Of a DNA stretch of 64,000 nucleotides, positions 28,236 through 37,936 are shown one piece after another. The notes below the pieces were generated by a model. It was not told where the DNA came from, ran no database searches, and saw only the letters and a program-made list of their open reading frames with translations. Position numbers and translations under genes: made by a program. Position 1 is the first letter of the stretch; each line of letters opens with the position of its first letter. Source of the stretch: Hymenobacter telluris (GTDB lineage: Bacteria > Bacteroidota > Bacteroidia > Cytophagales > Hymenobacteraceae); NCBI RefSeq assembly GCF_017313265.1, contig NZ_JAFLQZ010000012.1, positions 1 through 64,000 of the forward strand, given 5' to 3'.

Positions 28236-28952
28236 TTGCTAAAAAAGCCTTTTCTTTTTTTCTTGGTTTGGCTGGGCCTTTCTCAACTAGCTACCGCCCA
28301 AAAAGTTAGCCCCGACCTACTCCGTGCCGATTCAGCCTTCGATGCCGGTGCTTACCAGCAGGCCTATCGCCAATATCGAAAGTTGGTACGGCAAGAAGCC
28401 GTAGCATCGCCGCGAGTATTGGTACGCATGGCCTACGTGCAGGAAGGGTTAGGCCATTATCCGGCCGCGCTTTATTACTTAAGCATGGCGTTGGCCCGGC
28501 AACCTCGGCTGGCCACCTGGCGCAAAATGGCCGATTTGGCCCGCACCCAACGCCTCACTGGTTACCCCGAAACCTGGCGACAAGATTTACAGCTTACGTT
28601 TCGGCGCTACTACTACCTGGGGTTGCAGGGGCTGCTGCTTGGGGCCGTGGTAGGTGGTACTCTGCTGGTGGTGCGGCGGCAACGGGTACAGCGCGGGTGG
28701 TGGGTGACGTACGGAGTGTATTTGCTGCTCACAGGGGTGTACCTCAACCTGCTTGGTACCGAACGCGCGGCCTTGGTCGTGCGGCCACGGGCGGCTCTCA
28801 TGGCTGGCCCCAGCGCAGGCGCGGCCTGGCTCACTACCACCACCGCCGGCGACCGGCTTGTGGTGCAGGGCCAGCAGGATACGTGGTACCAGGTGCAATG
28901 GCAGGGCCAGGAAGCGTATATCCGCACCCACGATGTATTGGTAGTGGAATAG
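28236..28952 (+). CDS. TPR, membrane and SH3-like domain protein (BatE-like architecture)
   Basis: Protein of 238 residues starting with TTG at 28236; no ATG lies in a better place. A signal peptide (to about residue 21) is followed by a TPR-like helical region (about 25-105: ADSAFDAGAYQQAYRQYRKL, GHYPAALYYLSMAL). Two membrane segments follow (about 128-148 and 155-172), then a C-terminal SH3-like domain with GDRLVVQGQQDTWYQVQ and GQEAYIRTHDV. This order matches BatE proteins of the Bacteroidota aerotolerance (Bat) operon, but no batA-D genes are near, so the name is only architectural. Its start overlaps the tRNA-Lys promoter region in the opposite direction. Confidence 0.7.
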   Translation: MLKKPFLFFLVWLGLSQLATAQKVSPDLLRADSAFDAGAYQQAYRQYRKLVRQEAVASPRVLVRMAYVQEGLGHYPAALYYLSMALARQPRLATWRKMADLARTQRLTGYPETWRQDLQLTFRRYYYLGLQGLLLGAVVGGTLLVVRRQRVQRGWWVTYGVYLLLTGVYLNLLGTERAALVVRPRAALMAGPSAGAAWLTTTTAGDRLVVQGQQDTWYQVQWQGQEAYIRTHDVLVVE

Positions 28953-29021
28953 GTGACAGGGGCTGTACGCTGGTTCCTTTTACGTGCTGCCTGTCACCTA
29001 CTTTCTACCTTCTATAGCTTA

Positions 29022-29828
29022 TTATACTTCGAAATCCTTTTCCTCTTTGCGGAAGTGGCTCAGCACTAGCTTATCGGTTAGGCCGGGGAGCCATTTGTTG
29101 AGGAACACCGTGAGCTTACCTTGCCCAGTCAGCACCAAGTCGCGGCGGCGGCGGCGGACGGCTTCCAGGATGTAACCAGCCACTTCTTCGCTGCTCATCA
29201 TCTTCTGCTCGTTGCGCGGCGACTCACCCTGGGCCGAGCCGTCAGCGGCTAGAGCCACCTGCCGGATGTTGGATGCGGTGAAGCCGGGGCAGGCTAATAA
29301 CACGTGCACCCCCTGGGGCAGTAGTTCGGTACGAAGGGCTTCCAGGAAACCGTGCATAGCAAACTTAGAGGCCGAGTAGCCCGTGCGGCCGGGCAGCCCC
29401 CGATAGCCGGCAATACTGCTGATGCCCACTACCGAGCCTTTGCTGGCCAACAGATGGGGCAGCGCAAACTTGGTGGTGTACACGGTGCCAAAGAAATTGG
29501 TTTGCATCAGGCGCTCAATCACACTCAGGTCTACGTCTTGAAACCGGGCGCGCATGCTGATGCCTGCATTGTTGAGCAGTACATCCAGCCGTCCAAACGC
29601 CTTGATAGTTTCCGCTACAGCCCGTTCCGAATCGGCGGCAACTCCTACGTCGGCGCGGACGGTGTGGCACCGAATGTTGAGGCGGGTTAGGTGCTGAGCC
29701 GTTTCTTGAAGTCGGGCTTCGTCGCGGCCCGTTACCACTACCCGTGCGCCGGCCTGCCCAAAGGCTACCGCACAGGCACGGCCAATACCGGAAGTACCCC
29801 CGGTGATGAGAACTACGTTGTCTTTCAT
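29022..29828 (-). CDS. Short-chain dehydrogenase/reductase
   Basis: NAD(P)-dependent oxidoreductase of 268 residues from the ATG at 29826-29828. Classical SDR motifs are present: TGGTSGIGRACA (cofactor loop), NNAGIS, the catalytic Ser in GISSIAGYRG and YSASKFAMHG with Tyr/Lys. The pattern of the region after the active site and the basic C-terminal tail resemble cytoplasmic DltE/YqjQ-like SDRs. Substrate unknown. It stands alone on the minus strand between two plus-strand genes. Nothing is unusual in composition. Confidence 0.88.
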   Translation of the reverse strand: MKDNVVLITGGTSGIGRACAVAFGQAGARVVVTGRDEARLQETAQHLTRLNIRCHTVRADVGVAADSERAVAETIKAFGRLDVLLNNAGISMRARFQDVDLSVIERLMQTNFFGTVYTTKFALPHLLASKGSVVGISSIAGYRGLPGRTGYSASKFAMHGFLEALRTELLPQGVHVLLACPGFTASNIRQVALAADGSAQGESPRNEQKMMSSEEVAGYILEAVRRRRRDLVLTGQGKLTVFLNKWLPGLTDKLVLSHFRKEEKDFEV

Positions 29829-30042
29829 GCCAAACAAGGAATTAAGTGCCTTCCCACAGGAGCGCCAACAAAACTACCGATTCCGTAATTGGTCGTCGGT
29901 ATTTGGTACAGGTTGGTCGATAAATTCCTTATCATAATTAATCCACTCATATATTGTATTTTCTATGTAGAAACCTGCATTTTGTCGCCGCAATGTTGCT
30001 ACATTGAGCGTCCTCTTTTTGCCCTTCTCACTATTGCATTTT

Positions 30043-32286
30043 ATGATTCAACTTCTACCTACTCGGCGCTATGCGGCAAACCTCCGGCTGGGCGCTTTTT
30101 TGCTATTTGTGGGCTGGCTGCTAGCCCCACTGGCGGGCTGGGCGCAATGCCCACCAGCTACCAGTGCCTGCACGCCCGGCTCGGCGCCTAGCGCCAGCCT
30201 TCCCTTCGGAATGGGCATTCTGAACGTAACGCTGGGCACAATCAACAACTCTACGGCGGGCGTACAGGATGGCTACCGGGACTACGCCTGCACCCTGGGC
30301 ACCACGCTCACGGTAGGCCAGAACTACCCCATCAGCATCCGGACCAATGCCAATGCCGACGAGACGGTGCGGGTGTGGCTGGATTTGAATAATGACGGTA
30401 CCCTGAACCCCACCACCGAACTGATTTTCTCCTCGAATTCCACCCGGCTGCACACCGGTACTATCTCGCTGCCGGCGGGCACCGTACTAGGTACTCGCCT
30501 GCGGTTGCGGGTGGCCGCCGACTGGGAAAACTCGCCGGTGCCAACGCCTTGCTCCACTCCACAATACTCCCAAACCGAGGACTATTCGGTAACGGTAGCA
30601 GCAAATACCGCGGCCCCCATTGCCGAATTTGTGGCCGACCAGACGCTCACCTGCTCGGGCTGCGTGCAGTTCACCGACCAGTCGCAGAACGCGCCAACCA
30701 GCTGGCTCTGGAACTTCGGCGACAACACCACCAGCACTCTGCGCAACCCCAACCACTGCTACACCACAGCCGGCACCTACACCGTTACGCTAACGGCCAC
30801 CAACACGATAGGCGCCAACGTGCGGACCCGCACCAACTACATTGTGTATAACAACGTGGTGCCGGTAGCCGCCACTTGCTCGCCGAACACGGCGGCCTAT
30901 TGCTGCGACTATGGTATCACGCGAGTTGCGCTGGGTACTATTGCCAAAACCTCGCTGAATGGGCAGGCAGGCTACGAGGACTTCACTTGCGGCAGCCGCA
31001 CCCAAATAACTGAGGGCCAGGCCACTGCTATCAGCATCACTACGGGCGGCACCACCGCCCACGATACCCGCGTGTGGCTGGATTTAAACAACGATGGGGC
31101 CTTCACGGCCAACGAGCTACTGTACACGGCCTTGAACCGCGCTAGCCCCTCGGGCACGCTTACCGTACCAGGCTCGGCCTTGAAAAACGTGCCGTTGCGC
31201 CTGCGGGTACTCGCCGATTTTGTGGGTGGCACGAGCAGCCCTTGCACCAGCCCGCAGCTCGGGCAGATTGAAGACTACACCGTAACAGTGCAACAGAATA
31301 CCAACCCGCCGGTAGCCGCCTTCACTTCTACTTATGTGCTGGGTGAGTGCCAGAATCCGGTGCAATTCACTGATCAAAGCACCAATGCCCCCACCAGCTG
31401 GCTCTGGAACTTTGGGGATGGGTTTACCAGCACCCAGCAGAATCCTTCGCACCAATATTCCACGGCGGGGGTATTCAACGTGACACTTACCGCCACCAAC
31501 GCCTTCGGTAACAACGTGGTAACGCGCAACGGCTATGTGGCTCTGATGCAACCTTGCGTAACGTATTGCGCGGCTACCGGCACCACGCCCAACATCTGGC
31601 TGACCAACGTGGCCGTTCGGCGCGGCACCCTCACCGACCTCAACAACACCAGCACAGCTTCGGCGGCGGGTTATGGCAACTACGTTAATCAGGTGGTGAA
31701 CTTATACCAGGGCCAGAACACGCAGCTCAGTGCCACCGTGAATGCCAACTTCCAGCACATATTGTGGGCCTGGATTGACTGGAACCGCAACGGCACTTTC
31801 GAAACCAGTGAGCAGGTGATGAACAGTATCACCACCGCAACGGTGCTGACCTCCTCCATTGCAGTGCCTACTTCCGTAAACAGCCGGGGCTTTACGAGGA
31901 TGCGGGTAATGGTGCGGCTCAACAACCTGCCCACGCCCACGGCCTGCCAAATCAACCAGGCAAATTCGGAAACCGAAGACTACTCGGTGCTGGTGAATGC
32001 CCCGCTGAGCACAGCCGAAGCCCGCAGTCTGCCGGGCCTGACGGTTTTTCCGAACCCCACAATTGATGGCCACGTGCGCCTCCGCCTGCCCGACCCTGCC
32101 GCGGCCGGTACGTATGCCGTGCGCGTTGATAACGTGGTGGGCGCTGAAGTACGGCGCGCGGCCGTGCGCCTGAGTCCCAGCCAAGATGCCGAACTCGACC
32201 TGTCGGGGCTGCCCCACGGCTTGTACCTAGTGCGCCTGCAAGCCGCCGACGGCACCGTGGCCGTGCGCCGCGTGGAAATCAGATGA
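30043..32286 (+). CDS. GEVED- and PKD-domain T9SS cargo protein (type A sorting domain)
   Basis: Secreted protein of 747 residues; the ATG at 30043 puts a signal peptide (ending near AGWAQ) at the N-terminus, better than upstream frames. It alternates GEVED beta-domains, each with a VWLDLNNDG or WIDWNRNG metal-binding-like loop and a SETEDYSV end (three copies), with two PKD domains (TSWLWNFGD, NPNHCYTTAGTYTVTLTA). A linker leads to a C-terminal T9SS type A sorting domain (LTVFPNPTIDGHV to LPHGLYLVRLQA). Likely a cell-surface adhesin or matrix protein. No enzyme domain is visible. Confidence 0.88.
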   Translation: MIQLLPTRRYAANLRLGAFLLFVGWLLAPLAGWAQCPPATSACTPGSAPSASLPFGMGILNVTLGTINNSTAGVQDGYRDYACTLGTTLTVGQNYPISIRTNANADETVRVWLDLNNDGTLNPTTELIFSSNSTRLHTGTISLPAGTVLGTRLRLRVAADWENSPVPTPCSTPQYSQTEDYSVTVAANTAAPIAEFVADQTLTCSGCVQFTDQSQNAPTSWLWNFGDNTTSTLRNPNHCYTTAGTYTVTLTATNTIGANVRTRTNYIVYNNVVPVAATCSPNTAAYCCDYGITRVALGTIAKTSLNGQAGYEDFTCGSRTQITEGQATAISITTGGTTAHDTRVWLDLNNDGAFTANELLYTALNRASPSGTLTVPGSALKNVPLRLRVLADFVGGTSSPCTSPQLGQIEDYTVTVQQNTNPPVAAFTSTYVLGECQNPVQFTDQSTNAPTSWLWNFGDGFTSTQQNPSHQYSTAGVFNVTLTATNAFGNNVVTRNGYVALMQPCVTYCAATGTTPNIWLTNVAVRRGTLTDLNNTSTASAAGYGNYVNQVVNLYQGQNTQLSATVNANFQHILWAWIDWNRNGTFETSEQVMNSITTATVLTSSIAVPTSVNSRGFTRMRVMVRLNNLPTPTACQINQANSETEDYSVLVNAPLSTAEARSLPGLTVFPNPTIDGHVRLRLPDPAAAGTYAVRVDNVVGAEVRRAAVRLSPSQDAELDLSGLPHGLYLVRLQAADGTVAVRRVEIR

Positions 32287-32304
32287 TATGCTGATTGATG
32301 ATGT

Positions 32305-32377
32305 GTTGATGTGTGGATTGATAGTGTACGGATTTGAGGTAGCCAATGGTCAGTACACTAACAATCCACACATCAAC
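32305..32377. repeat. Inverted repeat of TGATTGTTGATGTG words
   Basis: 25-bp arms (32305-32329 and 32353-32377) with one mismatch. Loose copies of CACATCAACAAT-type words continue to about 32432. Similar words recur at 50381-50405 and 63748-63868. Confidence 0.7.
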
Positions 32378-32444
32378 AATCCACCCATTAACAATTGACA
32401 CATCAGCACATCAACTCATCAGCACATCAACAATTCCCTCCTTT

Positions 32445-35400
32445 ATGCGCCAAACTTTACTCCGGGCCTTATTTCTGCTGCTGCTCCTTGCGGGGCTGCG
32501 TCCAGGGTCGGCGGTGGCTTCCCACTTGCTGGGCGGCGAAATGACCTATCAATACCTGGGTGCCAACGGACCAGCGGGCACGCAATTTCAGTACCGTATC
32601 ACGGTTTTTATTTATCTGAACACCGAATGCCCCGTACCGGGTAGCCCCTCCCAAACGGTGTCGAACGTACCAGATGGGCGCTGCAACATCTTTCTGAGTA
32701 TCTATAACAAGAGCAACGGCCAGCGCATCGTCAGCGGGCAGGGCACCCAGAGCTTTCCGTGTGTTCAGACCTCCTGCGGCAGCAGCGTAAACCAGCCCGA
32801 CCAGCAGCCGGCCGGCACGTTCCGGTTGCCGCGGGTTTCCAACCCCAACATCACGCCCCCGCTGCCCGGCGGGTGCAGCATTCCGGCCGGCACGGTGCCG
32901 CCGGTGCGCCTGGCCCGCTACGAGGCCATTGTGAACCTGCCCGTTTCGATTGATGGCTACTACGCGGTGTACAGCGACGGCACGCGCAACTTCAACATCG
33001 ACAACCTGAGCAACCCCAGCAACCAGAACCAGACGCTGTACGTGGAAATGGCGGGTCCGCTGCTACCCAACTCCTCGCCTACTTTCTCGGATACGGCCGT
33101 GGTGGTTATCTGCCAGGGCGACACCAGCATCTTGGTAAACAACGCCGTAGACCCCGACGGTGACCGGCTGATTTACTCGTTCAGCACGCCCTACAACGCT
33201 GGCCAAATCAACGGGCCCACGTTCACGCCGCCCCCGCCCAGCGTCACGTATGCGCCGGGCTTCTCGTTTATCAACCCCTTCGGCACCACGGCCGGCAACT
33301 ATGCTTTTCTGAACGCCAGCAACGGCATCAGCCGCTACGCTACCTCCAGGGTGGGGCGGTTTGTGGTAGCAGTGGAAGTGAAGGAGTACCGCCGCATCAA
33401 CGGCAGCGAGGTGCTGATTGGCTCCACCCGACGGGAAATCCAGCTGGTGTCGCGCACGTGTCAGCCCAACTTGTCGCCGCAGTTTACGCCGGCTTCGGTG
33501 GCAGTTCGCACATTTACTATCGAGGAAGGGCAGCCCCTCACGTTCAACCTGGCCGCCACCGACCCCGACGGCAACTCCATCAACCTCAGGGCTAATAGTG
33601 TGCTGCTCGATGGGTCGGGGCCGTTCAATGCCAGCTTTGGGGGCAACCAGGGCACGGTGCTACCGGGCGCCCCTACCGGCAGCGTAACGCTGCAAGGCAC
33701 GGGCGGCAACGTCAGCGGCCAGTTCGTGTTCAACAGCCAGTGCGGCAACGCCCGCAGCACCCCCTACGACGTGGTAATAACGGCTTCCGATGTGGCTTGC
33801 GGGTCGAAAACGGTAGCCGAAGTATTTCAGATTCTGGTAACCAAAGCCGCCGGCCCCGCCAGCATTGCCGGCGACGCCGTTATCTGTGACCGGACCGTGC
33901 CCCGCTCGTACGCGGCCGGTGGCGCTACGCCCGCCTCCTACCTCTGGACAGTGCGCGGCGGTACCATTCAGGGTTCCAGCACTGGCAATACGGTGCAAGT
34001 ACTTTGGAACGGCTCGGGCGCGGGCCGCGTAACGGTACGCGGCGTGTCGGCGCTGGGCTGCCCCACCGACTCGGTTTCGCGCACGATTGACGTGCGGCCG
34101 GCCGGGGCACTGGCCGTAACTCCGGCCAACAGCACCATCTGCCAGGGGGCATCCACTACGCTCACGGCCTCGGGCGGCACCACCTACACCTGGACCAGCA
34201 GCACCGGCCAGACCTTTACTGGAGCCACTATTACGGTCAGCCCTACTGCTACTACCACCTATACCGTTTCCACGTCCGACGGTATTTGCACCACCACGCG
34301 CGCCGTAACCGTAACAGTGAATACGCAGGCCATGGCCAATGCCGGGCCTAATGCCATTACCTGTTCGGGCGTGGGCACCACCCTGGGCTCGGCGGGCTTA
34401 ACGGGTTATACCTACAGCTGGAGTCCCGCTACGGGCTTGAGCAGTGCCACTGCGGCCCAGCCTACTTTCCTGCTGACCAACACCGGTACCACGCCGCAAA
34501 CCTATATCTATGTCGTAACGGCTACCACCGCCGCCGGCTGTCTGGCCCGCGACACAGTAAGCGTGTTGGTGAACCCAGCCGCCGTTGCGCAGGCTGGTCC
34601 CGACCGGGTGTTTTGCTCGGGCAGTGTGGCATCGTTAGGCAATACAGCCAGCATTGTAGCTGGCAGTACGTACGCCTGGAGCCCTGCCACGGGCCTAAGC
34701 ACCCCCACCGCCGCCACCACCGACGTTACGTTAATCAACACTACCTCGGCTCCCATCGTCAATCAGTATATTCTGACCGTAACGACTGATAATGGCTGCG
34801 TGGCGCGGGATACCGTGCGCGTAACGGTAAATCCGGCGGCCGTGGCTACTGCCGGCACCGACCGGGCCACCTGCTCTGGTGTGGCTACCACGCTCGGGGC
34901 CGCCGCCTTGACGGGCTACACTTACAGCTGGAGCCCGACTACCGGCCTCAGTAGCTCTACAGCCGCCAACCCGAATTTAACCTTAACTAACACGGGCGCT
35001 ACGCCGCAGGTACTTACCTACACCGTAACGGCTACCACTGCCGAGGGCTGCACCAACACCAGCACCGTCCGCGTGACCGTAAACCCTGCCGCCACTGCCG
35101 CCGCCGGCCCCGACCGAGCCGTATGTTCGGGGGTGGCTACTACCATTGGCGCGAGTGCCCTGACGGGCTATTCGTATAGCTGGAGCCCCGCCACGGGCCT
35201 GAGCAGTGCTACCGTTGCCAACCCCACCCTCACCCTGCCCAACACCGGCACCGCGCCGCAAGTGCTGAGCTACATCGTAACGGCTACAACCAGCAACGGC
35301 TGCGTGGCCCAGGACACGGTGCGCGTCACTATCAACCCCGTATCGGTAGCCAACGCGGGTACCGACCGGGCCGTTTGCTCCGGCGAGCAAACCACGTTGG

Positions 35401-37673
35401 GCTCGGCTAGCCTTACTGGCTATACCTATAGCTGGAACCCGACTACTGGCCTCAGCAGCAACACGGTAGCGCAACCTATTTTCTCGCAAACCAATACCGG
35501 CACTACGCCGCAAGTGCTTACCTATACCGTAACGGCTACCACCACTGAGGGATGCACCAACACCAGCACCGTTCGTGTGACCGTAAACCCTGCCGCTGTA
35601 GCTAATGCCGGTACCGACGCGGCCGTTTGTGATGGGAAGCGCACCACGCTAGGTACCACGGCCCTAACCGGCTACACCTATAGCTGGAGCCCGGCTACCA
35701 ACCTCAGCAGTGCCACTACTGCACGGCCTGTTTTCACGGGGGTAAACGCCACCCAAGCTCCCCTCACGCTTACTTACGTGGTAACGGCCACTACGGCCCA
35801 GAACTGCATCGGGCGCGACACGGTGCGCATCACCGTGAACCCGCGGCCCCTAGCCGACAGCATCCAGGGTACAGCTTCGGTGTGCCCTACGGCCCAAGGC
35901 ATTGCGTATTCCATTCGGAGCCCCCGCGGCACGGCTTATCAGTGGCTGGTAACGGGCGGTACGCTGGCCAGCGGCCAGGGCACCGGCGCTATTACCGTGA
36001 ACTGGGGCGCGGCCACTACCACGGCCAGCGTGAAGGCGTTCCAGCTGAATTCGTTTGGCTGCTCTTCCGATACCATTACGTTCCCGGTGCGCGTCAATCA
36101 GCTGCTGGTAACCCAGCGGCCGACGGGCCCGCTGAGCGTGTGCCTCGCCGATGGGCCGTTCACCTACCAAACTCAGCTCACCAACGGCTCGACCTATGGC
36201 TGGCAGATTGTGGGCGGTACGCAGGTAAGCACCAGCCAGAACACGGTGCAGGTGAACTTCACGCGGGCCGGCATTGCCAAAATCGTGGTAACCGAGTCGA
36301 GCAACCCGGCCGGCGGGCGCTGCCTGGGCCAGAGCGACACCTTGTACGTGACGGTGCGGCCTTCTCCGGCGAATAACCTGCTGATTAGTGGCCCAAACCG
36401 CGCTTGTGCCAGTCCGCAATCCTCGGTGAACTTCTCGCTGCCGGGCGGTGCCGGCTCCACCTACGCCTGGACGGTGAACGGGGTACCGCAGGCCAGCCCA
36501 GCAGGCACTTTGCCCGTAGCCACCACTACACCAGGCACTTACGCCATTACGGTACGCGAAACCAACACCAGCAACTGCACCGGCCGGACGTACTCCACTT
36601 CCTTGACCGTAGTACCCGCTTTGGCTATCACCGGGCCGGCCAGCTACTGCCCCGAAACCCGTACCAACCTCACGTACACCGTGGGGCCATCGTCGTTGCT
36701 GATTGGCTACCGCTGGACCGTAACGGGTGGCACCATTGTGAGCGGGCAGCGTACGGGCACTATTCAGGTGAGCTTCCCGGCAGGTACCACCCCGGCCACT
36801 ATTTCGGTGACGGATACGGCCAGTGCCGGGTGTAGTGCCACGTTCATCGTGCGCCCCGACAATGCCAGCGTAGCCCTCACAGCAGCTTCGGTAGGCCCAC
36901 AGAACGACCGGCAAGTGGTGCTCACGCTCAATGTGCCCAACAATACCGGTAACACCAACCGAGTGAACATCCTGCGCCGGCCTGCCGGTAGCACGGCTGC
37001 CTTCACCAACGTAGGCAACGTAGCCAACACCGCCACTACCTTCACCGACAGCGGCGTGGATGCCGACGCCAGCGCCTACGACTACCGCCTCGACCTCACC
37101 AACGCCTGCGGTACCGTACTCAGCAGCACGCAGCACACCACCATCCGCACCCAGGCCACGGCCACGGAAGGCGGCGCCGGCCGCGACGAAGGCAAAGTAA
37201 CCGTGACATGGAACCCGTATGTGGGCTTTGCAGTACGCGAATACCAGGTGTTCCGTACCCCCGACAATGGCACTGAAACCCTGCTGCAAACTGTACCGGC
37301 AAGCACAACCAGCCTCACACTGGCAACCGGTAGCGCCGGCTTCAATCAGTGCTTCCGGGTGCAGGCCGTTGGCACCACCAGCACCCTGGTATCATCGTCG
37401 AACGTGGCCTGCGTGGAGTTTGCCAACGACCTGGTGTTCTACAACGTGGTAACCCCGAACGGTGACGGCCTCAACGACCAATTCATTATCAAAAACGTAG
37501 AACTGTATGACGGTACCCTCACCGTATTCAACCGCTGGGGCAAGGAAGTGTATAAAGGCAGCAACTACCGCAACACCTACGACGGCGTCAACTCGCCGGC
37601 CGGCGTGTATTACTACCAGTTTCAGCTAGCCAGTGGCCGCTCGTACAAAGGCTGGTTTGAAGTGGTGAAGTAG
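32445..37673 (+). CDS. Giant repeat protein with gliding-motility-type C-terminal domain (T9SS type B cargo)
   Basis: Exported protein of 1742 residues from the ATG at 32445, which gives the signal peptide MRQTLLRALFLLLLLAGLRP; the longer frame upstream translates a repeat and is rejected. The first 420 residues (HLLGGEMTYQYLG, FTPPPPSVTYAPGFS) are typical of large Bacteroidota surface proteins. Ig/PKD-like segments follow, then six tandem repeats of about 84 residues (residues about 629-1133) with the core YSWSPATGLSS. The C-terminus is the CHU_C type: VVTPNGDGLNDQF and VFNRWGKEVYKG. It is expected to be secreted by T9SS and act in adhesion or gliding. It is followed by a terminator. Confidence 0.9.
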   Translation: MRQTLLRALFLLLLLAGLRPGSAVASHLLGGEMTYQYLGANGPAGTQFQYRITVFIYLNTECPVPGSPSQTVSNVPDGRCNIFLSIYNKSNGQRIVSGQGTQSFPCVQTSCGSSVNQPDQQPAGTFRLPRVSNPNITPPLPGGCSIPAGTVPPVRLARYEAIVNLPVSIDGYYAVYSDGTRNFNIDNLSNPSNQNQTLYVEMAGPLLPNSSPTFSDTAVVVICQGDTSILVNNAVDPDGDRLIYSFSTPYNAGQINGPTFTPPPPSVTYAPGFSFINPFGTTAGNYAFLNASNGISRYATSRVGRFVVAVEVKEYRRINGSEVLIGSTRREIQLVSRTCQPNLSPQFTPASVAVRTFTIEEGQPLTFNLAATDPDGNSINLRANSVLLDGSGPFNASFGGNQGTVLPGAPTGSVTLQGTGGNVSGQFVFNSQCGNARSTPYDVVITASDVACGSKTVAEVFQILVTKAAGPASIAGDAVICDRTVPRSYAAGGATPASYLWTVRGGTIQGSSTGNTVQVLWNGSGAGRVTVRGVSALGCPTDSVSRTIDVRPAGALAVTPANSTICQGASTTLTASGGTTYTWTSSTGQTFTGATITVSPTATTTYTVSTSDGICTTTRAVTVTVNTQAMANAGPNAITCSGVGTTLGSAGLTGYTYSWSPATGLSSATAAQPTFLLTNTGTTPQTYIYVVTATTAAGCLARDTVSVLVNPAAVAQAGPDRVFCSGSVASLGNTASIVAGSTYAWSPATGLSTPTAATTDVTLINTTSAPIVNQYILTVTTDNGCVARDTVRVTVNPAAVATAGTDRATCSGVATTLGAAALTGYTYSWSPTTGLSSSTAANPNLTLTNTGATPQVLTYTVTATTAEGCTNTSTVRVTVNPAATAAAGPDRAVCSGVATTIGASALTGYSYSWSPATGLSSATVANPTLTLPNTGTAPQVLSYIVTATTSNGCVAQDTVRVTINPVSVANAGTDRAVCSGEQTTLGSASLTGYTYSWNPTTGLSSNTVAQPIFSQTNTGTTPQVLTYTVTATTTEGCTNTSTVRVTVNPAAVANAGTDAAVCDGKRTTLGTTALTGYTYSWSPATNLSSATTARPVFTGVNATQAPLTLTYVVTATTAQNCIGRDTVRITVNPRPLADSIQGTASVCPTAQGIAYSIRSPRGTAYQWLVTGGTLASGQGTGAITVNWGAATTTASVKAFQLNSFGCSSDTITFPVRVNQLLVTQRPTGPLSVCLADGPFTYQTQLTNGSTYGWQIVGGTQVSTSQNTVQVNFTRAGIAKIVVTESSNPAGGRCLGQSDTLYVTVRPSPANNLLISGPNRACASPQSSVNFSLPGGAGSTYAWTVNGVPQASPAGTLPVATTTPGTYAITVRETNTSNCTGRTYSTSLTVVPALAITGPASYCPETRTNLTYTVGPSSLLIGYRWTVTGGTIVSGQRTGTIQVSFPAGTTPATISVTDTASAGCSATFIVRPDNASVALTAASVGPQNDRQVVLTLNVPNNTGNTNRVNILRRPAGSTAAFTNVGNVANTATTFTDSGVDADASAYDYRLDLTNACGTVLSSTQHTTIRTQATATEGGAGRDEGKVTVTWNPYVGFAVREYQVFRTPDNGTETLLQTVPASTTSLTLATGSAGFNQCFRVQAVGTTSTLVSSSNVACVEFANDLVFYNVVTPNGDGLNDQFIIKNVELYDGTLTVFNRWGKEVYKGSNYRNTYDGVNSPAGVYYYQFQLASGRSYKGWFEVVK

Positions 37674-37677
37674 GAAC

Positions 37678-37920
37678 GCGGATTTCGCAGATTGACGCGG
37701 ATTAATCGGATTTTGTGGACGATTCTGATTCCAGTATTTCGTCTATTCTAACAAACAAAAAGCCTCACTGCGTGAGGTTTTTTGTTTTAAGCCGGGTTTC
37801 CTATTAGTGTGTTATACTGCCAAGTCCACCTAATCCCCAATCCAATTACCAGCGCAAGGAGCACCGCCAAGGTAATCGGCCACAAAATCCGACGAATCCG
37901 CGTCAATCTGCAAAATCCGC
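37678..37920. repeat. 41-bp inverted repeat pair around a 161-bp spacer
   Basis: Arms at 37678-37718 and 37880-37920 are reverse complements with three mismatches (GCGGATTTCGCAGATTGACG... type). The first arm begins 4 bp after the large T9SS gene, and the second ends 16 bp before the rlmD start. The spacer contains a terminator and a stretch that on the minus strand would encode a hydrophobic peptide. Confidence 0.8.
37753..37788 (+). terminator. Rho-independent terminator after the giant T9SS gene
   Basis: A 16-bp stem with one G-T pair and a 3-nt loop; the arms are A-rich on the left and T-rich on the right, so it could work in both directions. It lies 80 bp after the stop codon. Confidence 0.75.
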
Positions 37921-37924
37921 GTTC

Positions 37925-37932
37925 TACCTTTG
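37925..37932 (+). promoter_or_regulatory. -7 box TACCTTTG before rlmD
   Basis: It matches TAnnTTTG and lies only 4 bp before the GTG start, so the mRNA would be almost leaderless. No clear TTTG is found at the expected -33 position. The same octamer precedes thiL and the CCA-enzyme gene. Confidence 0.4.
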
Positions 37933-37936
37933 CCCG

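Noticed and set aside
34330..35843. Regular spaced repeats that could look like a CRISPR array
   Set aside because: Units are about 250 bp, coding and in frame, with no short spacers and no cas genes.
35850..37289. 479-codon minus-strand frame inside the giant T9SS gene
   Set aside because: Antisense shadow of repetitive GC-rich coding DNA; the Gly/Arg/Val-rich peptide has no recognisable feature.
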